Below the pieces are notes generated by a model that saw only the letters and a program-made list of their open reading frames with translations, did not search any database and was not told the DNA's origin. A stretch of DNA of 64,000 nt, taken from NCBI GenBank assembly GCA_964247055.1, contig OZ176051.1, positions 372,001 to 436,000 on the forward strand, given 5' to 3'. Position numbers and translations under genes: made by a program. Positions 53,170-64,000 of the stretch are shown piece after piece. The DNA comes from Paragordius varius (lineage: Eukaryota; Nematomorpha). Numbering within the stretch: the first letter of the stretch is position 1; every line of letters begins with the position of its first letter.

Positions 53170-56100
53170 TTAAATATTTAAAAAATTTATTTTATACGAT
53201 TTTAAAAATAAAAATGGCTACCTAAAATACAAATTTGATCAGGTGATGTCACCATAATTTTTTTTGGGTAGCCCTATGGTAGTTCCATCATCACCCCAAT
53301 ATTTTCGAGATCGGAGTATAAATGTAATTTTTATGAATTTTTTAAATATTTAAAAAATTTATTTTATACGATTTTAAAAATAAAAATGGCTACCTAAAAT
53401 CCAAATTTGATAAGGTGATGTCACCATAATTTTTTTTTGGTAGCCCTATGGTAGTTCCATCATCACCCCAAATATTGTCGAGATCGGAGTATAAGTGTAA
53501 ATTTTTTGAATTTTTTAAATATTTAAAAAATTTATTTTATACGATAATAAAAATAAAAATGGCTACCTAAAATCCAAATTTGATCAGGTGATGTCACCAT
53601 AATTTTTTTTTGGTAGCCCTATGGTAGTTCCATCATCACCCCAAATATTGTCGAGATCGGAGTATAAATGTAAATTTTTTGAATTTTTTAAATATTTAAA
53701 AAATTTATTTTATACGATTTTAAAAATAAAAATGGCTACCTAAAATCCAAATTTGATCAGGTGATGTCACCAAAATTTTTTTTTGGTAGCCCTATGGTAG
53801 TTCCATCATCACCCCAAATATTGTCGAGATCGGAGTATAAATGTAAATTTTTTGAATTTTTTAAATATTTAAAAAATTTATTTTATACGATTTTAAAAAT
53901 AAAAATGGCTACCTAAAATCCAAATTTGATTGGGTGATGTCACCATAATTTTTTTTTGGCAGCCCTATGGTAGTTCCATCATCACCCCAAATATTGTCGA
54001 GATCGGAGTATAAATGTAAATTTTTTGAATTTTTTAAATATTTAAAAAATTTATTTTATACAATTTTAAAATAAAAAATGGCTACCTAAAATCCAAATTT
54101 GATCAGGTGATGTTGCCATAATTTTTTTTGGGTAGCCCTATAGTAGTTCCATCATCACCCCAAATATTTTTGAGATCGGACTTTAAATGTAATTTTTATG
54201 AATTTTTTAAATATTTAAAAAAATTATTTTATACGATTTTAAAAATTAAAATGGCTACCTAAAATCCAAATTTGATCAGGTGATGTCGCCATAATTTTTT
54301 TTGGGTAGCCCCATGGTAGTTCCATAATCACCCCAAATATTTTGGGGATCGGACTATAAATGTAATTTTTATAAATTTTTTAAATATTTAAAAAATTTAT
54401 TTTATACGATTTTAAAAATAAAAATGGCTACCTAAAATCCAAATTTGATCAGGTGATGTTGCCATAATTTTTTTTGGGTAGCCCTATAGTAGTTCCATCA
54501 TCAACCCAAATATTTTTGAGATCGGACTATAATTGTAATTTTTATGAATTTTTTAAATATTTAAAAAATTTATTTTATACGATTTTAAAAATAAAAATGG
54601 CTACCTAAAATCCAAATTTGATCAGGTGATGTCACCATAATTTTTTTTGAGTAGCGCTATGGTAGTTCCATCATCACCCCAAATATTTTCGAGATCGGAG
54701 TATAAATGTAATTTTAATGAATTTTTTAAATATTTAAAAAATTTATTTTATACGATTTTAAAAATAAAAATGGCTACCTAAAATCCAAATTTGATCAGGT
54801 GATGTCGCCATAATTTTTTTTGGGTAGCCCTATGGTAGTTCCATCATCACCCCAAATATTTTGGGGATCGGACTATAAATGTAATTTTTATAAATTTTTT
54901 AAATATTTAAAAAATTTATTTTATACGATTTTAAAAATAAAAATGGCTGCCTAAAATCCAAATTTGATCAGGTGATGTCACCATAATTTTTTTTGGGTAG
55001 CGCTATGGTAGTTCCATCATCACCCCAAATATTTTCGAGATCGGAGTATAAATGTAATTTTTATGCATTTTTTAAATATTTAAAAAATTTATTTTATACG
55101 ATTTTAAAAATAAAAATGGCTACCTAAAATCCAAATTTGATCAGGTGATGTCGCCATAATTTTTTTGGGTAGCCCTATGGCAGTTCCATCATCCCCAAAT
55201 ATTTTTGAGATCGGACTTTAAATGTAATTTTTATGAATTTTTTAAATATTTAAAAAATTTATTTTATACGATTTTAAAAATAAAAATGGCTACCTAAAAT
55301 CCAAATTTGATCAGGTGATGTCACCATAATTTTTTTTGGGTAACCCTATGGTGGTTCCATCATCACCCCGAATATTTTTGAGATCGGAGTATAAATGTAA
55401 TTTTTATGAATTTTTTAAATATTTAAAAAATTTATTTTATACGATTTTAAAAATAAAAATGGCTACCTAAAATCCAAATTTGATCAGGTGATGTCGCCAT
55501 AATTTTTTTGGGTAGCCCTATAGTAGTTCCATCATCACCCCAAATATTTTTGAGATCGGAGTATAAATGTAATTTTTATGAATTTTTTAAATATTTAAAA
55601 AATTTATTTTATACGATTTTAAAAATAAAAATGGCTACCTAAAATCCATATTTGATCAGGTGATGTCGCCATAATTTTTTTTGGGTAGCCCTATGGTAGT
55701 TCCATCATCACCCTAAATATTTTTGAGATCGGAGTATAAATGTAATTTTTATGGATTTTATAAATATTTAAAAAATTTATTTTATACGATTTTAAAAATA
55801 AAAATGGCTACCTAAAATCCATATTTGATCAGGTGATGTTGCCATAATTTTTTTTGGGTAGCCCTATGGTAGTTCCATCATAACCCCAAATATTTTTGAG
55901 ATCGGACTTTAAATGTAATTTTCATGAATTTTTTAAATATTTAAAAAATTTATTTTATACAATTTTAAAAATAAAAATGGCTACCTATAATCCAAATTTG
56001 ATCAGGTGATGTTGCCATAATTTTTTTTGGGTAGCCCTAGAGTAGTTCCATCATCACCCCAAATATTTTTGAGATCGGACTATAATTGTAATTTTTATGA

Positions 56101-59100
56101 ATTTTTTAATTATTTAAAAAATTTATTTTATACGATTTTAAAAATAAAAATGGCTACCTAAAATACAAATTTGATCAGGTGATGTCACCATAATTTTTTT
56201 TGGGTAGCCCTATGGTAGTTCCATCATCACCCCAATATTTTTGAGATCGGACTTTAAATGTAATTTTTATGAATTTTTTAAATATTTAAAAAATTTATTT
56301 TATACGATTTTAAAAATAAAAATGGCTACCTAAAATCCAAATTTGATCAGGTGATGTCGCCATAATTTTTTTTGCTAGACCTATGGTAGTTCCATCATAA
56401 CCCCAAATATTTTTGAGATCGGACTTTAAATGTAATTTTTATGAATTTTTTAAATATTTAAAAAATTTATTTTATACGATTTTAAAAATAAAAATGGCTA
56501 CCTAAAATCCATATTTGATCAGGTGATGTCGCCATAATTTTTTTTGGGTAGCCCTATGGTAGTTCCATCATCACCCTAAATATTTTTGAGATCGGAGTAT
56601 AAATGTAATTTTTATGCATTTTTTAAATATTTAAAAAATTTATTTTATACGATTTTAAAAATAAAAATGGCTACCTAAAATCCAAATTTGATCAGGTGAT
56701 GTCGCCATAATTTTTTTGGGTAGCCCTATGGCAGTTCCATCATCCCCAAATATTTTTGAGATCGGACTTTAAATGTAATTTTTATGAATTTTTTAAATAT
56801 TTAAAAAATTTATTTTATACGATTTTAAAAATAAAAATGGCTACCTAAAATCCAAATTTGATCAGGTGATGTCACCATAATTTTTTTTGGGTAACCCTAT
56901 GGTGGTTCCATCATCACCCCGAATATTTTTGAGATCGGAGTATAAATGTAATTTTTATGAATTTTTTAAATATTTAAAAAATTTATTTTATACGATTTTA
57001 AAAATAAAAATGGCTACCTAAAATCCAAATTTGATCAGGTGATGTCGCCATAATTTTTTTGGGTAGCCCTATAGTAGTTCCATCATCACCCCAAATATTT
57101 TTGAGATCGGAGTATAAATGTAATTTTTATGAATTTTTTAAATATTTAAAAAATTTATTTTATACGATTTTAAAAATAAAAATGGCTACCTAAAATCCAT
57201 ATTTGATCAGGTGATGTCGCCATAATTTTTTTTGGGTAGCCCTATGGTAGTTCCATCATCACCCTAAATATTTTTGAGATCGGAGTATAAATGTAATTTT
57301 TATGGATTTTATAAATATTTAAAAAATTTATTTTATACGATTTTAAAAATAAAAATGGCTACCTAAAATCCATATTTGATCAGGTGATGTTGCCATAATT
57401 TTTTTTGGGTAGCCCTATGGTAGTTCCATCATAACCCCAAATATTTTTGAGATCGGACTTTAAATGTAATTTTCATGAATTTTTTAAATATTTAAAAAAT
57501 TTATTTTATACAATTTTAAAAATAAAAATGGCTACCTATAATCCAAATTTGATCAGGTGATGTTGCCATAATTTTTTTTGGGTAGCCCTATGGTAGTTCC
57601 ATCATCACCCCAATATTTTCGAGATCGGAGTATAAATGTAAATTTTATGAATTTTTTAAATATTTAAAAAATTTATTTTATACGATTTTAAAAATAAAAA
57701 TGGCTACCTAAAATACAAATTTGATCAGGTGATGTCACCATAATTTTTTTTGGGTAGCCCTATGGTAGTTCCATCATCACCCCAATATTTTCGAGATCGG
57801 AGTATAAATGTAATTTTTATGAATTTTTTAAATATTTAAAAAATTTATTTTATACGATTTTAAAAATAAAAATGGCTACCTAAAATCCAAATTTGATAAG
57901 GTGATGTCACCATAATTTTTTTTTGGTAGCCCTATGGTAGTTCCATCATCACCCCAAATATTGTCGAGATCGGAGTATAAGTGTAAATTTTTTGAATTTT
58001 TTAAATATTTAAAAAATTTATTTTATACGATAATAAAAATAAAAATGGCTACCTAAAATCCAAATTTGATCAGGTGATGTCACCATAATTTTTTTTTGGT
58101 AGCCCTATGGTAGTTCCATCATCACCCCAAATATTGTCGAGATCGGAGTATAAATGTAAATTTTTTGAATTTTTTAAATATTTAAAAAATTTATTTTATA
58201 CGATTTTAAAAATAAAAATGGCTACCTAAAATCCAAATTTGATCAGGTGATGTCACCAAAATTTTTTTTTGGTAGCCCTATGGTAGTTCCATCATCACCC
58301 CAAATATTGTCGAGATCGGAGTATAAATGTAAATTTTTTGAATTTTTTAAATATTTAAAAAATTTATTTTATACGATTTTAAAAATAAAAATGGCTACCT
58401 AAAATCCAAATTTGATTGGGTGATGTCACCATAATTTTTTTTTGGCAGCCCTATGGTAGTTCCATCATCACCCCAAATATTGTCGAGATCGGAGTATAAA
58501 TGTAAATTTTTTGAATTTTTTAAATATTTAAAAAATTTATTTTATACAATTTTAAAATAAAAAATGGCTACCTAAAATCCAAATTTGATCAGGTGATGTT
58601 GCCATAATTTTTTTTGGGTAGCCCTATAGTAGTTCCATCATCACCCCAAATATTTTTGAGATCGGACTTTAAATGTAATTTTTATGAATTTTTTAAATAT
58701 TTAAAAAAATTATTTTATACGATTTTAAAAATTAAAATGGCTACCTAAAATCCAAATTTGATCAGGTGATGTCGCCATAATTTTTTTTGGGTAGCCCCAT
58801 GGTAGTTCCATAATCACCCCAAATATTTTGGGGATCGGACTATAAATGTAATTTTTATAAATTTTTTAAATATTTAAAAAATTTATTTTATACGATTTTA
58901 AAAATAAAAATGGCTACCTAAAATCCAAATTTGATCAGGTGATGTTGCCATAATTTTTTTTGGGTAGCCCTATAGTAGTTCCATCATCAACCCAAATATT
59001 TTTGAGATCGGACTATAATTGTAATTTTTATGAATTTTTTAAATATTTAAAAAATTTATTTTATACGATTTTAAAAATAAAAATGGCTACCTAAAATCCA

Positions 59101-60991
59101 AATTTGATCAGGTGATGTCACCATAATTTTTTTTGAGTAGCGCTATGGTAGTTCCATCATCACCCCAAATATTTTCGAGATCGGAGTATAAATGTAATTT
59201 TAATGAATTTTTTAAATATTTAAAAAATTTATTTTATACGATTTTAAAAATAAAAATGGCTACCTAAAATCCAAATTTGATCAGGTGATGTCGCCATAAT
59301 TTTTTTTGGGTAGCCCTATGGTAGTTCCATCATCACCCCAAATATTTTGGGGATCGGACTATAAATGTAATTTTTATAAATTTTTTAAATATTTAAAAAA
59401 TTTATTTTATACGATTTTAAAAATAAAAATGGCTGCCTAAAATCCAAATTTGATCAGGTGATGTCACCATAATTTTTTTTGGGTAGCGCTATGGTAGTTC
59501 CATCATCACCCCAAATATTTTCGAGATCGGAGTATAAATGTAATTTTTATGCATTTTTTAAATATTTAAAAAATTTATTTTATACGATTTTAAAAATAAA
59601 AATGGCTACCTAAAATCCAAATTTGATCAGGTGATGTCGCCATAATTTTTTTGGGTAGCCCTATGGCAGTTCCATCATCCCCAAATATTTTTGAGATCGG
59701 ACTTTAAATGTAATTTTTATGAATTTTTTAAATATTTAAAAAATTTATTTTATACGATTTTAAAAATAAAAATGGCTACCTAAAATCCAAATTTGATCAG
59801 GTGATGTCACCATAATTTTTTTTGGGTAACCCTATGGTGGTTCCATCATCACCCCGAATATTTTTGAGATCGGAGTATAAATGTAATTTTTATGAATTTT
59901 TTAAATATTTAAAAAATTTATTTTATACGATTTTAAAAATAAAAATGGCTACCTAAAATCCAAATTTGATCAGGTGATGTCGCCATAATTTTTTTGGGTA
60001 GCCCTATAGTAGTTCCATCATCACCCCAAATATTTTTGAGATCGGAGTATAAATGTAATTTTTATGAATTTTTTAAATATTTAAAAAATTTATTTTATAC
60101 GATTTTAAAAATAAAAATGGCTACCTAAAATCCATATTTGATCAGGTGATGTCGCCATAATTTTTTTTGGGTAGCCCTATGGTAGTTCCATCATCACCCT
60201 AAATATTTTTGAGATCGGAGTATAAATGTAATTTTTATGGATTTTATAAATATTTAAAAAATTTATTTTATACGATTTTAAAAATAAAAATGGCTACCTA
60301 AAATCCATATTTGATCAGGTGATGTTGCCATAATTTTTTTTGGGTAGCCCTATGGTAGTTCCATCATAACCCCAAATATTTTTGAGATCGGACTTTAAAT
60401 GTAATTTTCATGAATTTTTTAAATATTTAAAAAATTTATTTTATACAATTTTAAAAATAAAAATGGCTACCTATAATCCAAATTTGATCAGGTGATGTTG
60501 CCATAATTTTTTTTGGGTAGCCCTAGAGTAGTTCCATCATCACCCCAAATATTTTTGAGATCGGACTATAATTGTAATTTTTATGAATTTTTTAATTATT
60601 TAAAAAATTTATTTTATACGATTTTAAAAATAAAAATGGCTACCTAAAATACAAATTTGATCAGGTGATGTCACCATAATTTTTTTTGGGTAGCCCTATG
60701 GTAGTTCCATCATCACCCCAATATTTTCGAGATCGGAGTATAAATGTAAATTTTATGAATTTTTTAAATATTTAAAAAATTTATTTTATACGATTTTAAA
60801 AATAAAAATGGCTACCTAAAATCCAAATTTGATCAGGTGATGTCGCCATAATTTTTTTTGCTAGACCTATGGTAGTTCCATCATAACCCCAAATATTTTT
60901 GAGATCGGACTTTAAATGTAATTTTTATGAATTTTTTAAATATTTAAAAAATTTATTTTATACGATTTTAAAAATAAAAATGGCTACCTAA
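53170..60991 (+). repeat. 3.3-kb block duplicated at 4,486-bp offset, with a nested nine-monomer copy
   Basis: About 53,170-56,505 matches 57,656-60,991. Constant-offset markers include GATAAGGTG (53,409 and 57,895), CGATAATAAAAAT (53,541 and 58,027), TTGGCAGCCC (53,960 and 58,446), GGCTGCC (54,949 and 59,435), ATGCATTTTTT (55,066 and 59,552) and TTGCTAGACC (56,374 and 60,860). Between them a 1,551-bp (nine-monomer) copy places ATGCATTTTTT at 56,617 and CCCCGAATATTT at 56,921 (first at 55,370). Near 56,240 and 60,725 the two long copies differ over a short tract (TTTTTGAGATCGGACTTT against TTTTCGAGATCGGAGTAT), possibly through gene conversion. Confidence 0.87.
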
Positions 60992-61440
60992 AATCCAAAT
61001 TTGATCAGGTGATGTCGCCATAATTTTTTTTGGGTAGCCCTATCGTAGTTCCATCATCACCCCAAATATTTTTGAGATCGGAGTATAAATGTAATTTTTA
61101 TGAATTTTTTAAATATTTAAAAAATTTATTTTATACGATTTTAAAAATAAAAATGGCTACCTAAAATCCAAATTTGATCAGGTGATGTCGCCATAATTTT
61201 TTTTGGGTAGCCCTATAGTAGTTCCATCATCACCCCAAATATTTTTGAGATCGGAATATAAATGTAATTTTTATGAATTTTTTAAATATTTAAAAAATTT
61301 ATTTTATACGATTTTAAAAATAAAAATGGCTACCTAAAATCCAAATTTGATCAGGTGATGTTGCCATAATTTTTTTTGGGTAGCCCCATGGTAGTTCCAT
61401 CATCACCCCAAATATTTTTGAGATCGGAGTGCAAATGTAA
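60992..61440 (+). repeat. Terminal satellite monomers next to the simple repeat
   Basis: The last two and a half monomers read close to consensus: palindrome, GGCTACC, TGATCA and GGGTAGCC are all intact. Small private changes are CCCTATCGTAG (about 61,040), GGAATATAAATG (about 61,255) and GGAGTGCAAATG (61,426-61,437). There is no gradual decay toward the edge. Confidence 0.85.
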
Positions 61441-61450
61441 TTTTATTTTA
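61430..61450. other. Satellite / TTTTA-repeat junction
   Basis: Satellite sequence proceeds normally through GCAAATGTAATTTT (61,431-61,444) and then reads ATTTTATTTT where a monomer would read TATGAATTTT. The exact breakpoint is ambiguous by a few bases because AATTTT is shared by both sides. The switch falls about 9 bases into a monomer in the tgtaa phase, just upstream of where the 24-bp palindrome would start. Confidence 0.9.
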
Positions 61451-61680
61451 TTTTATTTTATTTTATTTTATTTTATTTTATTTTATTTTATTTTATTTTA
61501 TTTTATTTTATTTTATTTTATTTTATTTTATTTTATTTTATTTTATTTTATTTTATTTTATTTTATTTTATTTTATTTTATTTTATTTTATTTTATTTTA
61601 TTTTATTTTATTTTATTTTATTTTATTTTATTTTATTTTATGTTATTTTATTTTATTTTATTTTATTTTATTTTATTTTA
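61441..61680 (+). repeat. Nearly pure (TTTTA)n tract, about 48 units
   Basis: The pentamer TTTTA repeats without phase change over 240 bp, with a single substitution to TGTTA near 61,641-61,645. It is the cleanest long tract beside the junction. An open frame crosses it because TTTTATTTTATTTTA encodes a five-residue F/Y/I/L cycle, but this has no protein character. Confidence 0.95.
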
Positions 61681-61702
61681 AAATAGTTATATTTTATTTT
61701 AT
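61681..61702 (+). repeat. ATAGTTATATTTTA spacer, first of seven
   Basis: A non-pentamer element centred on ATAGTTATATTTTATT interrupts the TTTTA array. TAGTTAT starts at 61,684, 61,904, 61,975, 62,147, 63,023, 63,318 and 63,975. In later copies it is preceded by TCTATATAAAAA or a close variant and followed by TTTATTTAATTT. Intervals are 220, 71, 172, 876, 295 and 657 bp, so the spacing is not regular. Confidence 0.85.
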
Positions 61703-62130
61703 TAAATTTAATTCATTTTATTTTATTTTATTTTATTTTATTTTATTTTATTTTATTTTATTTTATTTTATTTTATTTTATTTTAATTTATTTTATTTTA
61801 TTTTATTTTATTTTATTTTATTTTATTTTATTTTATTTTATTTTATTTTATTTTATTTTATTTAATTTTATTTTATGTTATTTTATTTTATTTTATTTTA
61901 AAATAGTTATATTTTATTTTATTTAATTTTATTTCATTTTATTTTATTTTATTTTATTTTATTTTATATAAAAATAGTTATATTTTGTTTTATTTAATTT
62001 TATTTTATTTTTTTTTATTTATTTTTATTTTATTTTATTTTATTTTATTTTATTTTATTTTATTTTATTTTATTTTATTTTAATTTATTTTATTTTTATT
62101 TTATTTTATTTTATTTTATTTTATTTTATT

Positions 62131-62300
62131 TTATTCTATATAAAAATAGTTATATTTTATTTTATTTAATTTTTTTATTTTATTTTAATTTATTTTTATT
62201 TTATTTTATTTTATTTTATTTTTATTTTATTTAATTTAATTTAATTTAATTTAATTTTATTTTATTTTATTTTATTTTATTTTATTTTATTTTATTTTAT
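62131..62300 (+). repeat. Block inside the microsatellite, copied at 63,302-63,470
   Basis: The TCTATATAAAAATAG spacer, the T7 run in TTTAATTTTTTTATTT, the TTTTAATTTATTTTTA stretch and the TTTAA run follow in the same order and spacing at 62,137 and at 63,308 (1,171-bp offset). A third copy begins near 63,963 and is cut by the window end. The simple repeat therefore has its own higher-order organisation. Confidence 0.85.
62230..62257 (+). repeat. (TTTAA)n variant tract
   Basis: TTTTA gives way to about five TTTAA pentamers. Similar tracts are at about 62,547-62,582 (about seven units) and 63,401-63,425. The one-base change of unit sequence keeps the 5-bp period, so these tracts probably arose by amplification of a mutated pentamer. 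Confidence 0.85.
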
Positions 62301-64000
62301 TTTATTTTAATTTATTTTTATTTTACTTTATTTTATTTTATTTTATTTTATTTTATTTTATTTTATTTTATTTTATTTTATTTTATTTTATTTTATTTTA
62401 TTTTATTTTATTTTATTTTATTTTATTTTATTTTATTTTATTTTATTTTATTTTATTTTATTTTATTTTATTTTATTTTATTTTATTTTATTTTATTTTA
62501 TTTTATTTTATTTTAGTTTATTTTATTTTATTTTATTTTATTTTTATTTAATTTAATTTAATTTAATTTAATTTAATTTAATTTTATTTTATATTATTTT
62601 ATTTTATTTTATTTTATTTTATTTTATTTTTATTTTATTTTATTTTATTTTATTTTATTTTATTTTTTTTTATTTTATTTTATTTTATTTAATTTTAATT
62701 TATTTTTATTTTATTTTATTTATTTTATTTTATTTTATTTTATTTTATTTTATTTTATTTTATTTTATTTTATTTTTTTTTATTTTATTTTATTTTATTT
62801 TATTTTATTTTATTTTATTTTATTTTATTTTATTTTATTTTATTTTATTTTATTTTATTTTATTTTATTTTATTTTGTTTTATTTTATTTTATTTTATTT
62901 TATTTTATTTTATTTTATTTTGTTTTATTTTATTTTATTTTTATTTTTATTTTATTTTATTTTATTTTTTTTTATTTTATTTTATTTTATTTTATTTTAT
63001 TTTATTTTATTCTATATAAATATAGTTATATTTTATTTAATTTTATTTTATTTTATTTTATTTTATTTTAATTTATTTTTATTTTATTTTATTTTATTTT
63101 ATTTTTATTTTATTTAATTTTATTTTATTTTATTTTATTTTATTTTTATTTTATTTTATTTTATTTTATTTTATTTTATTTTATTTTATTTTATTTTATT
63201 TTATTTTATTTTATTTTATTTTATTTTATTTTATTTTATTTTATTTTATTTTATTTTATTTTATTTTATTTTTATTTTATTTTATTTTATTTTATTTTAT
63301 TTTATTCTATATAAAAATAGTTATATTTTATTTTATTTAATTTTTTTATTTTATTTTAATTTATTTTTATTTTATTTTATTTTATTTTATTTTTATTTTA
63401 TTTAATTTAATTTAATTTAATTTAATTTTATTTTATTTTATTTTATTTTATTTTATTTTATTTTATTTTATTTTATTTTATTTTATTTTATTTTATTTTA
63501 TTTTATTTTATTTTATTTTATTTTATTTTATTTTATTTTATTTTATTTTATTTTATTTTATTTTATTTTATTTTATTTTATTTTATTTTATTTTATTTTA
63601 TTTTATTTTATTTTATTTTATTTTATTTTATTTTATTTTATTTTTATTTTATTTTATTTTATTTTATTTTATTTTATTTTATTTTTTTTTATTTTATTTT
63701 ATTTTATTTAATTTTAATTTATTTTTATTTTATTTTATTTTATTTTATTTTATTTTATTTTTATTTTATTTTATTTTATTTTATTTTTATTTTATTTAAT
63801 TTTATTTTATTTTATTTTATTTTATTTTTATTTTATTTTATTTTATTTTATTTTATTTTATTTTATTTTATTTTATTTTATTTTATTTTATTTTATTTTA
63901 TTTTATTTTATTTTATTTTATTTTATTTTAATTTTATTTTATTTTATTTTATTTTATTTTATTCTATATAAAAATAGTTATATTTTATTTTATTTAATTT

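Larger units (their letters stand above)
42240..59500 (+). repeat. Array domain marked by GCGCTATGG monomers
   Basis: Monomers reading GGGTAGCGCTATGG (C to G against GCCCTATGG) first appear near 42,244 and recur up to about 59,490; I did not see them to the left. The form GTAGACCTATAG is narrower, at 47,052, 47,914, 49,985, 50,847 and 52,231. The GCTTTATGG and TTTGCGGATCGG forms of the preceding domain are absent here. The array is thus divided into neighbourhoods with their own variants, as expected if exchange is mostly local. Confidence 0.8.
1..61440. repeat. ~172-bp AT-rich satellite DNA array, head to tail
   Basis: The same unit recurs without a break from the first base to the junction near 61,440. 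Unit starts (TGTAATTTTT) at 1, 174, 345 and 518 give lengths of 173, 171 and 173 bp, and large-scale offsets divide by about 172, so there are roughly 355-360 copies. All copies have the same orientation and I saw no inversion, transposon insertion or non-satellite spacer. Unit length varies by small indels, mainly in the T run before GGGTAGCC and in the A-rich stretch before GGCTACC. A nucleosome-sized monomer in a long homogeneous array is typical of centromeric or pericentromeric satellites, but function cannot be shown from sequence alone. The edges are the window start (the array continues to the left) and the TTTTA junction. I do not recognise it as a named satellite family. Confidence 0.98.
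61681..64000 (+). repeat. Degenerate TTTTA microsatellite array with recurring spacers
   Basis: TTTTA pentamers continue to the window end, with phase shifts from T-run changes (TTTTTA, TTTTTTTTA), TTTAA variants and short AT spacers. Another long clean tract is about 62,330-62,513, and a third about 63,428-63,640. G and C are confined to a few scattered bases, mostly in TAGTTAT and TCTATAT spacers. All tracts keep the same strand (T-rich on plus). No gene, RNA or mobile element is visible. The array continues beyond 64,000. Confidence 0.95.

Noticed and set aside
1..61440. CRISPR array
   Set aside because: The regularity is that of contiguous 172-bp tandem units. There are no short direct repeats separated by unique spacers, and no cas genes.
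61376..61681. Open frame of about 101 codons on the plus strand
   Set aside because: It begins at a TTG in the last satellite monomer and is then a fixed five-residue cycle of F, Y, I and L produced by the TTTTA repeat. Low complexity and lack of any domain make it an artefact.
61975..62147. 172-bp spacing between two TAGTTAT spacers as a trace of the satellite period
   Set aside because: Only one of six intervals equals 172 bp; the others are 220, 71, 876, 295 and 657, so the match is probably chance.
62875..63117. Open frame of about 80 codons on the plus strand
   Set aside because: It lies wholly within the TTTTA microsatellite and consists almost only of F, I, L and Y. It is open because the repeat lacks stops in that phase.
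61441..64000. Telomeric repeat
   Set aside because: TTTTA lacks the G cluster of known telomeric units (such as TTAGGG, TTTAGGG, TTAGG and TTAGGC), and the tracts are degenerate with spacers.
1..64000. tRNA, rRNA or other RNA genes
   Set aside because: No stretch departs from the satellite or microsatellite consensus long enough to hold one, and no cloverleaf or rRNA-like sequence was seen.

Overview
This 64 kb window has no recognisable gene. It holds two kinds of tandem DNA. Positions 1 to about 61,440 are one uninterrupted head-to-tail satellite array. Its monomer is about 172 bp and very AT-rich (44 G/C of 173 in the first copy), with roughly 355-360 copies, all in the same orientation. 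Positions 61,441 to 64,000 are a degenerate TTTTA pentanucleotide array, with almost no G or C, that runs off the window's end. The junction is abrupt: the last satellite monomer is still near consensus when the simple repeat begins.

The setting is eukaryotic heterochromatin, either centromeric/pericentromeric or a large interstitial knob. A nucleosome-sized monomer in a long array free of transposons points that way. I cannot name the species. CG dinucleotides in the monomer recur as CA or TG, which suggests decay of methylated cytosine and so a genome that methylates its repeats (a plant, or an animal with DNA methylation). This is inference.

Each monomer has two parts. The first ~65 bp is almost pure A/T and contains a perfect 24-bp palindrome. 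The remaining ~108 bp is richer in G/C and carries a 12-bp inverted repeat (GGCTACCTAAAA facing TTTTGGGTAGCC) plus shorter inverted repeats. Copies differ by small substitutions and indels that travel in linked sets and mark sub-families.

Layout: 0.5-3.3 kb, a ten-monomer duplication; 5.0-5.5 kb, three adjacent near-identical monomers; 5.9-8.0 kb, a six-monomer higher-order repeat in two copies; 11.4-20.6 kb, three copies of an 11- to 13-monomer repeat mixed with a second duplicated block; 21.5-23.9 kb, a seven-monomer tandem duplication; 20.9-38.8 kb, a domain marked by GCTTTATGG monomers in 3- and 4-monomer cycles; 28.9-36.0 kb, a 3.3 kb duplication at 3,776-bp offset; 42.2-59.5 kb, a domain marked by GCGCTATGG monomers; 46.4-51.3 kb, a five-monomer repeat and a 2.9 kb-offset duplication; 53.2-61.0 kb, a 3.3 kb block repeated at 4,486-bp offset. 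The nesting shows repeated rounds of unequal exchange and local amplification at several scales.

I found no open reading frame that could be a gene, no RNA gene, no mobile element and no CRISPR array. The two longest frames lie at the edge of, or in, the TTTTA repeat and are artefacts. All comparisons were made by eye, so block edges are approximate and identities are not quantified.
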